Shown piece after piece: positions 48,897 through 59,688 of a DNA stretch of 64,000 nt (its first letter is position 1; each line of letters opens with the position of its first letter). Source of the DNA: Gautieria morchelliformis (taxonomy: Eukaryota > Basidiomycota > Agaricomycetes > Gomphales > Gomphaceae). The notes under the pieces were generated by a model. It was not told the DNA's origin. It was given only the letters and a program-made list of their open reading frames with translations, and searched no databases. The stretch is taken from positions 62,001-126,000 of the forward strand of contig WHVA01000282.1 in assembly GCA_015179125.1 (NCBI GenBank), read 5' to 3'. The translations under genes were made by a program, and so were the position numbers.

Positions 48897-49025
48897 CTCA
48901 GTGTTTGGGCGCGAGAGTGCGGTCAAATGACTGAAGACAGCACATATCACAAATACTTATAGTTTGTTTGTCAATGGACAACAAGAAAAGGGGAACAAAA
49001 GAAATGTCTTGCACTAAGGCAAGAC
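48897..49025. repeat. Dispersed repeat, copy A
   Basis: Shares with 55892-56018, in the same order, CTCAGTGTTTG, a GGTCAAA/TGTCAAA segment, A(G)GGGAAYAAAAGAAATGTCTTGC-like sequence and a following GCAAGAC, which together form a small ATGTCTTGC/GCAAGAC hairpin. The two copies are diverged. Copy B lies inside the hAT-like element at 55542-56377, so copy A is probably a remnant of a relative of that element. Confidence 0.55.
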
Positions 49026-49148
49026 GTGTACTTTACCCGAAACGGGTAACAAACGACGTGACGTCACGTGAGGGTTATCACGCGTTTGCTCTTCCTCAGC
49101 GCTACAGCCTGAAAGTACTTAGTTGAACGTTGGACGTTCGAAACGTTT

Positions 49149-51265
49149 ATGGCCAACTACGTGCGTAGGTGCCTATGAGCTCAGCCATGGCGCCTGACAT
49201 CACTCATGTTACTCATAGGTCAGAAACCTAGTCTCTGGGAGCAAAGCCCGGTTCAAAGATGAAGAGCTTGACTTGGACTTGGACCTCGTCTATGTCACCG
49301 ACCAGCTCATTGTTATGGGGTTTCCAGCCGAAGGTTTGGAAGGCTTCTACCGGAACAAACGAGGCCATGCAAAGAGGTTTCTCGATCACCGACACCGCGA
49401 TAAATACTGGATCTTCAACTTGTACGGGTGTGAGAATCACATCAACCCTCGCATTTCTGACGTTCATCGGTCAGCTGCCCTCTTACTGAGAACTCATACG
49501 ATGCAGCCATATTTTATGGGCGTGTTTCTCGCTACCCTTTCCCTGATCACCAGTACGTGGCTGGTTGTATGCAGCTATATAGCGCTCAAGCGCGATTTTT
49601 ACCAGCGCGCCGCCGTTGGCGATTCTGGCTCTGGCTTCCAGAGAAATGCGAACATGGTTATCCGGCTCAGACGACAGGGTGGCTGTACTTCACTGCAAAG
49701 GTCAGCATTCACGCTTCCTGCGGTATATACTATCTCACCTTCTACCTATTCTCCCTAGCCGGGAAGGGCAGATCCGGAACTCTCGCGTGTGCGTTTCTCT
49801 TATCACTTGACGTCTCTCCGGAACCCCCTCGTCTTGAGCGGAGTTATACTCCCAAACAGTGGGCTAAGTTACGTGCTGAAGAATGGATGGATGTCGTCGA
49901 GACGTTTGATATGCCAAAAAACGAAAGTCCACCGGATCACGAAGCTAACGACACGAGCCCTACGCCAAATGCACCTATATATTTCGACTCGTCTCCAGTG
50001 TCTAACGTATCTGATATCTCTTCTATTGTCGGCCCCCCAGCATCCGATACTTCGTTGTCAGATCCCACGACATCCAACAGTCCACTAAGGGCTGCATCCA
50101 CCTTGGAGAAAGTGCTCGCCCTCCATACAGCTCGTCGTATGAAACAGCTTTCATCGTCCTCCTCGGGCTTATCCAACTCAGCGCCCGCGCCCAAAAAGCC
50201 TAAGCAGGGCGTTAGTATCCCATCACAACGACGTTTCCTCCTCTACTGGTCCCTACTTCTTTCTAATACCGCTCCCGCTTATCTATGGCCGCTCACCCCA
50301 CAGCCTGTTTCTGCTCGTCCCAAAGTGAAGCTCCTCCAGATCACAGTAAGGCTGCGCGAGGGCGGCCCGACAAAGATGACCTTTTTCAAGGTCGTTAATA
50401 AAGTATTAGAAAAAACTGTGACTACAAAGGGGCCGAAACATGCATACGGTGAGGGAATGGGTAACTTGTGGGTATCATTGGCGCGTTATGATGATCAATT
50501 TGTGGAGGAACTCGAGAATTGGGAGAGGTGGACGAGAGACGAACAAGGGCACCTAGGCAAAAGACATAAAGCTGATGGCACCCATGAAGGTAGGAGTGTA
50601 ACGCAGATCTTTGAAGATGGAAGATGGGACAAGAGCAAAATGATTCGAAGCTTCGCCAAGCTTGGACATGTTAAGAGGAAGATCGATGTACAGGATCATG
50701 ATAAGGTAGGTCCATCTGGCCTATGGGTGCTCCTTAATTTCGAATTTTACACAGAAGGAGCGTATATACACTCACGTGCTGACACCACTAAACGAGAGGC
50801 GGTGGACAATGGTTCAAAATTCGATCAGGGAGGACCCTATAACTGCGACTTCGTATATGCCTCCTGCCATGGAAAGTGAGATAGATGATATATGTGTTGA
50901 AGACACGGCACAAGTTTCAACACTGGATGACAGCATTATATTGGAAGCGGGGCGGGAAGTACGGGCTAAGCTCTACATGGGACAGGTATACCTGAATACC
51001 CACAGCTGTGCACACGGTGAATATTGACTTCTATTAGGTCTTCATGGGCTGGCTATGGTTTGTCCCCGCCTTCTACATGCCACAACCTCTACCACGCGCC
51101 GACGACGTTCCCCAGTCAACACATATTCGTTTGAGCCGCAAAGACGTTGATTTCCCGCTTGGAATAGGATCATGGATTGTTGACATTGATATCGAGATAG
51201 AATGGGTTCCAGTGGGCAGTGAGGGTGAAGCATCATTCCACTCTTCGCCCACTTCCGACCCGTAG
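49149..51265 (+). CDS. PTEN-type phosphoinositide 3-phosphatase
   Basis: ATG 49149 (MANY) splices to VRNLVSGSKARFKDEELDLD and LVYVTDQLIVMGFPAEGLEG. A 47-base intron gives NLYG/CPLTENSYDAAIFYGRVS, then RYPFPDH spliced to HAPPLAILALASREMRTWLS. The P-loop HCKAGKGRSGT is formed across an intron at HCK/AGKGRSG and matches the CX5R signature with the two Lys that PTEN uses for PIP3. A long Ser/Pro linker of about 130 residues (about 49900-50250) separates the phosphatase from a C2-like region (KVKLLQITVRLREGG, FVPAFYMPQPLPRADDVP). It ends SFHSSPTSDP at 51265. PIP3 dephosphorylation at the plasma membrane is inferred from the family. I found no break. Confidence 0.9.
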
Positions 51266-51552
51266 ACTAGGGCAGGCGGCTAGATAGCCGGGAAAGGGCA
51301 AGGGCTCGCGGGTTGGATAAACAGACGTGGGTGTCCAAACACATAGGCTTCAAGCTGCAGAACGGCTGACCAGCGTTATTTCAAGGCTTGTTATATAAAA
51401 AACTTACAATTATGTCTTATGTGACTAAACATAATGAAACCTTGAAGCTTGACTACTTAAGTATCCGTGACCTATATGTTGCCAGACTGCATAAAAAGCC
51501 AGATGGTGTTGCACGTGACCGGGAAAAAATCTTACATAACCGAAGCAATCTC

Positions 51553-52812
51553 ATGGACCTTACACTTGAAACGCTGCCAGTAGAGCTTTTGGCAGATATC
51601 TTAAGCGGGCTCGACTTGGCGTCTCTGCTTGTTGTCTCCGGACTCTCGAGAAGGCTCCGCGCTGTTGTGAGCGACGTGAGTGGCTATTTTCCGTCAAGCT
51701 GACACCTAGAAATTGGCTTCACAAGCCATCCTTGAATCCATGGCGACGCGCTATGTTTGAGAGTCTTCAAGCGGATGATCTTGATCCACGCTTGACAAAC
51801 CTTAGCGTACGAAATATTGTACCACGCCAGAATTGGATAGAAGTGTTTGCGATAGCTAGGCCAGAATGGGTTCTGTATGAGGCGACTCTGCCTAATTTGA
51901 CGGACGCGGAGTGGGAGGAGTGTTTTTCGAGGAGGTTCTTACCCGGATGGAGGAAGTGGAAGAAAGACGGTAGATGGAAGCCGGCGTTTCTGACGTGCGT
52001 ACGCCGAATGGTATGGTTTCGTGGATGTTTTTTGAATATCTTGACCCTAGGACTCTATCACTGGTGATTCACCGTCGAAGGACACGCTGCACTGCCGATG
52101 AAGCTTGGACAAGGCGAGAGCAGGCTTCTTTTGGAGATAAGTGGCCAGTGGCACTTACGATGGCACAGGTACATAGTGCTCAACAGAAACGGGTCTGCAA
52201 ACCAACTAGAGGCGTCATCAAGGCATTTCAGCCCGGCAGCTCTATTCCACGAAATAAAGTAAGCGACAGTATGGATCTGAGATGTCGATCTCATGCCCAA
52301 TCTTGTTACTGAAGGGTTCAGAGTGATCTGCTCCATCTTGATACTCGGATCCGAGTGCGCCGATCCGGTTTAATCGCACCCGAGGTGTTAAATTAACATT
52401 GACAACCGCGATGTACAGGTAGTAGCCCAGTTTGCAGATGCGCGGATTCTTGCGCTGGGTGTACTGCACAAACCTCGCAAATCTTTCCGGGTTAATGCCA
52501 ACGCGTGTTTGTTACTGCACCCGCCGGATATCTCACGTGCAAAACTGCCTCACCTCATATAGAATATTCCAAGTACACACCCGGCGGACACGACAAGCGT
52601 CGGGTAACGACGACAGGGTTGGAGGAAGACGGGGGTATATGGGTGGAGAGCCTGATGTCTGTGCCTATTTTGACACTCAGCTCGTTGGGCTCACCGAATA
52701 ATACTGCAGGCTTGTCGCGCAGTTGATTAACCCAGCTCTGGGGAGGGCCGAAGAAGAAGACTTTGAGCTTGTGGTAGGAGCGGGCCATTCCCAGTACTGC
52801 TCTTTCATTTGA
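51553..52812 (+). CDS. F-box domain protein, exon structure uncertain
   Basis: ATG 51553 gives MDLTLETLPVELLADILSGL and SLLVVSGLSRRLRAVVSD, a clear F-box that would bind Skp1 in an SCF ubiquitin ligase. Downstream exons include NPWRRAMFESLQADDLDPRL, a W-rich stretch, TADEAWTRREQASFGDKW and LEEDGGIWVESLMSVPILTL. A last open segment, LVAQLINPALGRAEEEDFEL, ends at 52812 but is out of phase with the preceding one, so an intron or a frameshift lies near 52690-52710. No substrate-binding repeat is recognised. Confidence 0.6.
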
Positions 52813-53570
52813 CCCGACCTGTGGGCTATTGCTCTGTGGATGATGGACAAGGTGACGAAACGTATTGAAGGGGCAGGCCTCGGGCTTGATTGATAGCCAA
52901 TGATGGATACATTGTCGTTAACACACAGCCACCGTTGCTGCTCACACGCGTGTTGACATTGCAATTGCTGACAGCAAGGAAATATGGGGTTGCACTTAAC
53001 CCCCTTCTGGTTAGGAGCGGACCCGAATATTTGATAATGTTTTTTGTCCTTACAGCAGGCGAATTGCGCGCCGGCCCCTAACCCGTCTCTGTTCTGTTGT
53101 ATGGTTCCTGTCCACCCTCCTGCTGTACTCTATTTTCACCAGGTGCGTACACTTCAACCTCCCTGTGCCCACGTCTCCTGCTGAAGCTTCACCCGAGCGC
53201 CACAGTTGTACACGTGCGCATGTGGCATTAGAAGCAGCGCGTTTGTTCTGTTTGCCCGATTCTATTCACTAGCCCAATCCTCCTCACCCTGTCGTCATTG
53301 CATCGCCCCCACCCTGAAAAGCTCTAAGATATGTAGTGCATTCGGACGCCGCGTGGCTCGGCATCACCGTATCGCCTCTAATTTTCAGACGAAAAGAGAC
53401 TGGTCTCAGATTACTGTAATACACGCGATCGAGATCTGTGAGGTATGTCTTCTACGTCCACCTTTCGGCCGCGCCTCCCTCCTAGTTCCTTTCCCACCGC
53501 CTCCGCTGGGGACCAGCATATAAGTTGAGGAATGTGTGTTGACCGTCCCCCTCACCCATCATGCCATCGC
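52813..53570. other. Intergenic, upstream of the zinc-finger gene
   Basis: C/T-rich sequence that looks like promoter and 5' leader. An open frame at 53206-53523 has no domain. Confidence 0.4.
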
Positions 53571-54364
53571 AGCGCGAGCAGAAGCCTGGCAAGCTGGTAA
53601 AGAAGTAGGCATCGTCATTCTAACTCTTCGTCTTCATGAATCCACCTCATTCCTATAGCAAGACCCGAAGCGGTACACATGCGAACACGTCGGTTGTCTC
53701 AAAGACTTCACACGAAAGGCCGGCCTAAGGAAACACCAGCTCTCTCATACTGGGCTTAGGTCAGTGGCTGCGACCAAAGATGGCATAGTCCATTTTTCAC
53801 ATCTCACTGTCTGTCCAGCGTATCCACCGGAACACTCAGTACGTCACCGGTGTCCTACGCTCACAGATGATCTAACCTTCCGCTTCAAGTACGGGGGCGA
53901 AACCATACCAATGTGGCTTTTGTCCGCAAAGGTTAGGTGACCCTGCGAATCGTAGCCGCCACCGAAAAAACTGGCATGGTGACATAGTCGCCTACATTTG
54001 CCACCCTTGCAGGGACACGTCAGTCCATATGATGCCCCTGCTACTAAATTTTTGGCATAGATTCGAAAGAGCAGATAGTTTTTTTGACGACTATTTACCA
54101 AACAGGCACGGTATAGACTGGTGGAGCATCCCTTCTGAGCAGCGCCTCACTATGATACTTTATAGCAAGACCTCACCTCTACCAGGATCCTATTCGTTCC
54201 CCAGAGCAGGGGATGATATTCCTGATCAGACTGCCCCTCGGTACACCCCCTCCCTCAACGCCTCGGACTCGGCTTGGAACACCTCATCGCTTGGCGACTC
54301 GATGTTGAATTCTGCATCGAGCAGAACCACTCACGTTGAATGGCACTTCGGTGTGCTAACGTAA
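53571..54364 (+). CDS. Small C2H2 zinc-finger protein
   Basis: ATG 53571 gives MPSQREQKPGKL; an intron then leads to QDPKRYTCEHVGCLKDFTRK and AGLRKHQLSHTG, a complete C2H2 finger (CX4C, HX4H). After a second intron comes a degenerate finger, PYQCGFCPQRLGD with SRHRKNWH. The C-terminus (NFWHRFERADSFFDDYLPNR through HVEWHFGVLT) is Ser/Pro-rich and has no domain I know. A nuclear DNA-binding role is inferred. The second splice acceptor is uncertain. Confidence 0.65.
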
Positions 54365-54425
54365 GCCGGTGACGCATACGCACAAAGGTAGACAAAGGAG
54401 AGAATTCTAGACAAGGCGGCGCGCA

Positions 54426-54520
54426 GCAAAGTACAAGGCATTCCTTGTACTTTGCAAGATAAGGACTTTAGTACAATTAGGATATCCTATGTATTTAAGA
54501 CAGCGACTCATGTCGCTGTC
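54426..54520. repeat. Two small perfect hairpins
   Basis: Hairpin a: GCAAAGTACAAGG (54426-54438), 4-base loop, CCTTGTACTTTGC (54443-54455). Hairpin b: GACAGCGAC (54499-54507), loop TCAT, GTCGCTGTC (54512-54520). They lie just downstream of the zinc-finger gene and just before the large inverted duplication; the first could act in 3'-end processing. Confidence 0.8.
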
Positions 54521-54738
54521 GGATCCAACGAATACCAGATCTACTTCGATCTACACGGGTGTTTCACAGAATTCCGCATAGCGTGATGCTTGCTGTGGCC
54601 CTCCTTCCCGATCGCGCTCACGGCCCTCTCTAACTTCCTCACTCCACGGACGCAGACGGTACCCCACAACCCTCACGAGGCTCGGGCTTGGATGCCATAT
54701 TAAGCGACAAAATAGAGTTTGCTGAGGGCTCGTCCACA

Positions 54739-55301
54739 GGCGCATTGGCCTAGGGAGAGGCCAAGTATCCGTATATCAATGTGCCCAGCGATGAGGTCAG
54801 TGGGTCAAACTTCCCTCACGCTCTGGCTGACTCTACTCGTCCCAGAGCGCACCCACTTCTCCGTTCACGCCGGATCATTCAATCATAGTCGCCCCATCAT
54901 CACCACCTGGATGGTGAAACATCAGACGAGCCCCGGATTCATCAATACTGGCAACACCTGCTTCCTGAACGTACCGAATTCTGGCGAGCAAAAGTTGTTT
55001 GCTCGCCAGAATTTGGTACGTTCAAGAAGCAGGTGTTGCCAGTATTGCTGAATCCGGGGCTCGTCTGATGCTTCATCATCCAGGTGGTGATGATGGGGCG
55101 ACTATGATTGAATGATCCGGCGTGAACGGAGGAGGGGGCACAGCGCCATTTGTGAGTGGCTTAGCAGGTGAAGGGTTTGAGCATTGTGTGCGCTCTGGGA
55201 CGAGTAGAGTCAGCCAGAGCGTGAGGGAAGTTTGACACACTGACCTCATCGCTGGACACATTGATATACGGATACTTGGCCTCTCCCTGGGCCAATGCGC
55301 C
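54739..55301. repeat. Large inverted duplication with ubiquitin-protease fragment
   Basis: Left arm 54739-54992 and right arm 54998-55301 are reverse complements over almost their whole length, with only about 5 bases between them. Differences are scattered substitutions plus about 50 extra bases in the right arm (about 55132-55190). Read outward-in on the left arm, one frame gives SPGFINTGNTCFLN, which is the Cys box of ubiquitin-specific proteases (GLxNxGNTCFxN). The right arm carries the same fragment on the minus strand. No other protease domain is present, so this is a gene fragment captured in a palindrome. A transcript through it would fold into long double-stranded RNA. Confidence 0.85.
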
Positions 55302-55533
55302 AACATTCCTTAAATTGTAGTTGAATGGCAATTTTTAGCTATTATTTTCGGGGGTTGACCAAATTTTGAGCAATGAAAAATATAACTAAGGCATTTATCG
55401 AAAATCGGCTCGTGCAATTCGACTCAATTAATCTAGAGCAGTGTATTTCCGTTGAAAACGGCTGGTTTGGACGGTTCCTGGAGCGTGGAAAATTCAGTCA
55501 CGAAAATTGTCAATTTTGTATGTCCACAACTGT
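55302..55533. other. Spacer before the hAT-like element
   Basis: AT-rich sequence without recognisable features. Confidence 0.4.
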
Positions 55534-55541
55534 AGAAGGGG

Positions 55542-56377
55542 TAGTGATGGGCACGGCCTGGCTTGGCCTGAAAGCTGTGGCTTTGGCCTGGTTAGCGCTG
55601 GCTTTGGCTTGCAAAATCCTGAGCCAGGCCGTTGGCACTTGGCCTGGCTCGGCTCCAGCTTGGCCTTGGCTTGGGCCATGGCCTGTTGGTGGGGGAATGG
55701 ATTGTAGACACAGATATCATTTTTTTGTATGTAGTGCAAAAGAGATTACATAAAATTCTTCCTTAAAATTCTTCCTCATCGTCGATGATGTCGTCGCAAT
55801 CACTACCTGCCCCGGAATCATCGGAATCATCGATACGATGATGACACATGGCAAGTGGTAATAATAACAAGACTATACGATGACAAATCAACTCAGTGTT
55901 TGCACGGTGTCAAACCACTGAGGGAGACTTTACATGACAGTAGCTACTTATAATTTTATGAGAACAATAAGACTCGCAATAAAGGGGAATAAAAGAATGT
56001 CTTGCGACTGCGCAAGACCTAAAACGGTCAATAATGACCTGCTGACTAATCAGGGGCTTCGGGCGCTGCGGTTTGCAACTCCAACAGATGGCAAGTGGGT
56101 AGAGAGTAAGGTTTAAGACCACTGTAACTACACTACATATCATGAAAAACTGTTTATGTACGTGCCAGTATCAGAGCACAGATGTCCTTTTTGGCGACCG
56201 AAGATCCTGGATTTAAGCACCCGCAGGCCCTGGCTTCCTGGCTCGGCTCTGGCCTGTCAAAACCTGAGCCAGGCCCTGGAGCCGGATGTGCCAACGGCTT
56301 GGGCCTGGTTTGGCTCGGCCTATCGGCGGCTTGGCCTGGCTCGGCAGACGGCCTGGGCCGAGCTGTGCCCATCACTA
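55542..56377. mobile_element. hAT-like non-autonomous element, 836 bp
   Basis: The ends are perfect 13-base terminal inverted repeats TAGTGATGGGCAC / GTGCCCATCACTA. They are flanked by the 8-base direct repeat AGAAGGGG at 55534-55541 and 56378-56385, the target-duplication size of hAT transposons. Both subterminal regions are dense in GGCCTGGC-like repeats. The inside has a minus-strand acidic stretch (DDSDDSGAGSDCDDIIDDEE), possibly the tail of a lost transposase, and copy B of the dispersed repeat at 55892-56018. No transposase domain remains. Confidence 0.88.
55892..56018. repeat. Dispersed repeat, copy B
   Basis: Internal part of the hAT-like element. Matches 48897-49025 in order and orientation, including the CTCAGTGTTTG start and the ATGTCTTGC...GCAAGAC hairpin. 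Its beginning also folds on itself (CTCAGTG...CACTGAG). Confidence 0.55.
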
Positions 56378-56385
56378 AGAAGGGG

Positions 56386-58187
56386 TGTACTGTCATGATT
56401 CATTTATTTTAGCATGGTCACCCCCACTCAAACACATCACCCTTTGAACATGCCTGTTCATTGTTCAATTGGTTTGCTGAGCTGGGCCTTCGTCGTTCAC
56501 ACCATTGCCTTTGCTCCCACCATCAGCCATGACCAACCTCACCTGACCAATACTATATCACTATCACCATCATCTGTTGGTCCTGGGTCTACATGCAGTG
56601 TTTAAATGGTTAGGAAGCATTTGTGCAGCACCCTGCCTGCCTTTCATGCAGGATTGAGCCCATGGGCAAGGAGTCAGTGGGATAAGAGTCATGCAGGTCC
56701 CAAGGTGTGTTGTCTTTATGCTCTTTGCTAGCTCACCTACCCATTGTTTCATGTTCATATCAGCAGTTTTTTCTATTCTATGTGTATCTTGTTGTGAGTT
56801 TGTGTGATCTTAGGGCCTTGTGGTTCACAAGGGCAAACTTGACCAATGTGTGAGATTCTGGTGCTATGTAGTGAGACTAAGGTAGATGCAGCTAGGAACT
56901 GGCACCTTTATGTAATACTGGCACCTAGATCACATGAGTACAAAATCTCTGGGTCAAGAAACTTGATTTTTTATTTAGCAATGTAAATGAGGGTTATAAA
57001 ACATCTATATCTTCCCAGCCTTTTCTAGTTCCTCTAGGATAGTGCCTGGAAGGACGAGGTGCCCATGATAGTGCTGGTTAGCCCATACAGCTTGAGAACT
57101 GGTTAACCCTTTTTGGTAGGCATCAATAAATCACGCGGAATGATTTGTGTACCTGTGGCCAAGTCATAATGAAGACAAGAAAGATAGAAACTGAGACTTA
57201 CTGTTATGTATTGGAAATCCCGGAGATCAGAGCTGAAAGGACAGCAACTTCAACTTATGTGTTGCGCCCCCAATGAACTATCGTCCTAGGTATTTCACAA
57301 CTGAGTACCAGAGACTGGAAGAGGTGGAGGTAGGGAGGATCTGGGAATCAAGCTTTAGTTGAAAGGTCAGAGATTGGTGGTTGGAAGAATGGAAGACAGA
57401 GTGTCGTAAGGCAGAGAGACGGAGGACTTGCAACACTTGCTGTACTAAGAACAGGAGACAATGGAAGGGGATTCACATATTGAAGTTGATTATCTGAGTG
57501 CAGAAACAGAGAGCATACATGAGTGGGTTTTATACAAAGAGCTGGATCAACAAGTAATGGGGTGGGACTAAGCAATTCTGGTGAAAGCGGAAGTAACTAT
57601 GACAAACGGAGTAAGTAACTAATATGGAACAAGGGAACTACAAGGGGGTGCAGGATAGAGTCAAGAACAATGGGCAAAAGAACAAGGGGTACACAAGTCT
57701 AATGGACAGTGGAGCAAACAGAATTCCTGATGGACCAGAACTGTGCTAAGGGTTGAGTACAGAGGGCCGATGAATAGAGTTGAACAGATGTGTCAAAGAA
57801 CAAGAGGTCAGGGTGGAGGGTTGCGGAGGTTGTGGAAATAGAGTTGGAGGTGATATGGAAGTGTTGTGGAGGTGGCAGAGATGGTTAGGCAGTATGGTCA
57901 TAACACTTACCAGAGAATCTGTGTTGCTGGAACATCATCTAGGCAAGCAAGCATATTTTTCTCCATCTCATCAATGTCAGCCATCTGAGGGGAAGACCAG
58001 TAGTGAAGTTTTGCAGCTCCCCAATACTGCTCTATGAAATTCAACTCAACAATGAAACTTAGGATAAAAATCACAGATGTGGCCTCAAGAAGTGATATTA
58101 AATCCTTAGAGTAAATTTTGAATAAAGATCCTCAAATTGTGACTTCTGAGACTGGAAGTGTGGCTGTGTGAAAAGAAGCTGCCGGCA
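56386..58187. other. Long interval without a recognised gene
   Basis: About 1.8 kb with lower coding potential than the left half. No domain, RNA gene or complete element is recognised. A segment near 57552-57590 resembles one near 63790-63820 (GTGGGACTAAGCAAT versus GTTGGACTAAGCAAT), suggesting degraded repeat sequence. Confidence 0.4.
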
Positions 58188-58192
58188 ACAAC

Positions 58193-58618
58193 TGTAAGGG
58201 AAACCCTAGCTGGCTGTGGAAATCCGAAGTATATATATAAATGAACAGAATACACAAGGGAGGGGATTCTCACCTGACAAGGGGAAATCCGAAGGGAAAA
58301 GTCTAAGGACCCCCAATGTCAGCAAGCCTGTATCATGCTACACTAGTCTGCAGCCAGGGACAACACTTGGCACTTGCCATCAACCCTGCATTGCCTGACC
58401 CCTGACCCTTGACCAACCCTTGATGCCACATACTACGCGAGTCACTTGACTCACAAAACTGCTCCGAAGGCGGAAGTCGGAGAGTGGAGTGGAATTGGCA
58501 AAGCAGATGGAACTGGTGGGAGTTCCCCCAGAAGCGGAACCATCTCTGAAAGTGGAGTTGTAGATGGAAGCAGCACTCAGGGTGTTGTCAGAGCTGGAAA
58601 ACAGGGTGTCCCCTGACA
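58193..58618 (+). mobile_element. Solo LTR, 426 bp
   Basis: Begins TGTAAGGG and ends CCCCTGACA, the TG...CA termini of an LTR. It is flanked on both sides by the 5-base duplication ACAAC (58188-58192 and 58619-58623). A second, inverted relative is at 63349-63727. Shared blocks include TCTAAGGACCCCCAATGTCA and CAGGGACAACACTTGGCAC-like sequence. No internal retroelement sequence lies next to it, so it is a solo LTR left by recombination. The TATATATATAA at about 58230 may be its promoter. Confidence 0.9.
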
Positions 58619-58623
58619 ACAAC

Positions 58624-59127
58624 AGGCTGTATGACCGTTCTCGCACTTGAACCCCTCACACTGTGCTCAGAGACCTGCTGCTGGCCACAGACCACCTTCT
58701 TCAATTATCTGCTGCACTCCTTTGAACCAACCAGGCATTTCTGGGTGATTGTCTGGGTAATACAGGTCTTGTGGTGTTCCATCGGTGAAAATCCCAGGAC
58801 ACATTTTTGGACTGTCTTTATAGTGTGTCTATTTAGCACATGGTTCTTTGACCATCTTCCGAGCAGATAATGCATCTGCAGCCCACTTCTTGTTATGACC
58901 ATGCATTTCCGACTTCCGACACTCAGTTCTGCATACATTCCGACCCTCTGATAATTCTGATATTCCGCCCCTTGTTTTATTCCTTGTTCTTTCAACTCTA
59001 TTTCTCGGACACACCGGACTTGCCTTGTAGCACAGCAACACCATATGTCCGGTCCCCTTTGGAGTCTCATTGTTTCTTTATGTCAGATATATTTTCGGAC
59101 CCCTTGTTCTTTTGCCATTGTTCTACC
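58624..59127. other. Spacer between solo LTR and gypsy element
   Basis: No gene recognised. T/C-rich sequence with short open frames on both strands. Confidence 0.4.
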
Positions 59128-59362
59128 TGTAAGGACCCGGCCAAAGGCCGGTTACTTACCAGTACAACCCTTTTTCTGAGCCCAAGCCTTGTAATACTCG
59201 TGCCTGAGTACTTGTGATTCTAAGCCTGAGCCCGAGCTTGAGCTCATATCCAACCTTGATCCCATGCCCGAATCCACTTAGTTACTGATCACGCATCACT
59301 TGTATACTGACCTCGCCCTGATTCCCCCGAATATGCTCACCCCTGACCCTTACCCTCGCCCG

Positions 59363-59370
59363 TATATAAA
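59363..59370 (+). promoter_or_regulatory. TATA box in the gypsy 5' LTR
   Basis: TATATAAA preceded by C-rich sequence, about 235 bases into the putative LTR, where an LTR core promoter would be expected. Confidence 0.5.
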
Positions 59371-59688
59371 CCCCCTGTATGCATTCCTATTCTTCAGTCT
59401 GAAAATCAACTATCGTACCCTTTGATCCTTAGTTAGTGTCTAAGCCTTCGCCTCTTGAGCCAAGCCTCACCTCTTATTCATTTACCTCCGAAGTTGGGAC
59501 TTGTGCGTAGGGTCGGCGCAGCACATAAGCTGAAGCCAAGTCCCTCTCCGACCTCCCTATCAGACCCTCGCTCCGTAACCTCGGACCTTACCTCGGGTTT
59601 CGCTCCCGAGCTTGGTCAACCTTACGAAGGATCGTATTGTAACAGTATTTTCAGACTGCTTACACCCTACATATCCCTTTTCTTCACT

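Noticed and set aside
49557-49760. Hydrophobic 5' extension of the long plus-strand frame in the PTEN gene
   Set aside because: The hydrophobic part lies in introns and in the wrong frame; correct splicing gives the RYPFPDH and HCKAGKGRSG motifs.
55542-55720. Leu/Ala/Trp-rich open frames in the GGCCTGGC tracts
   Set aside because: They are products of simple subterminal repeats of the hAT-like element.
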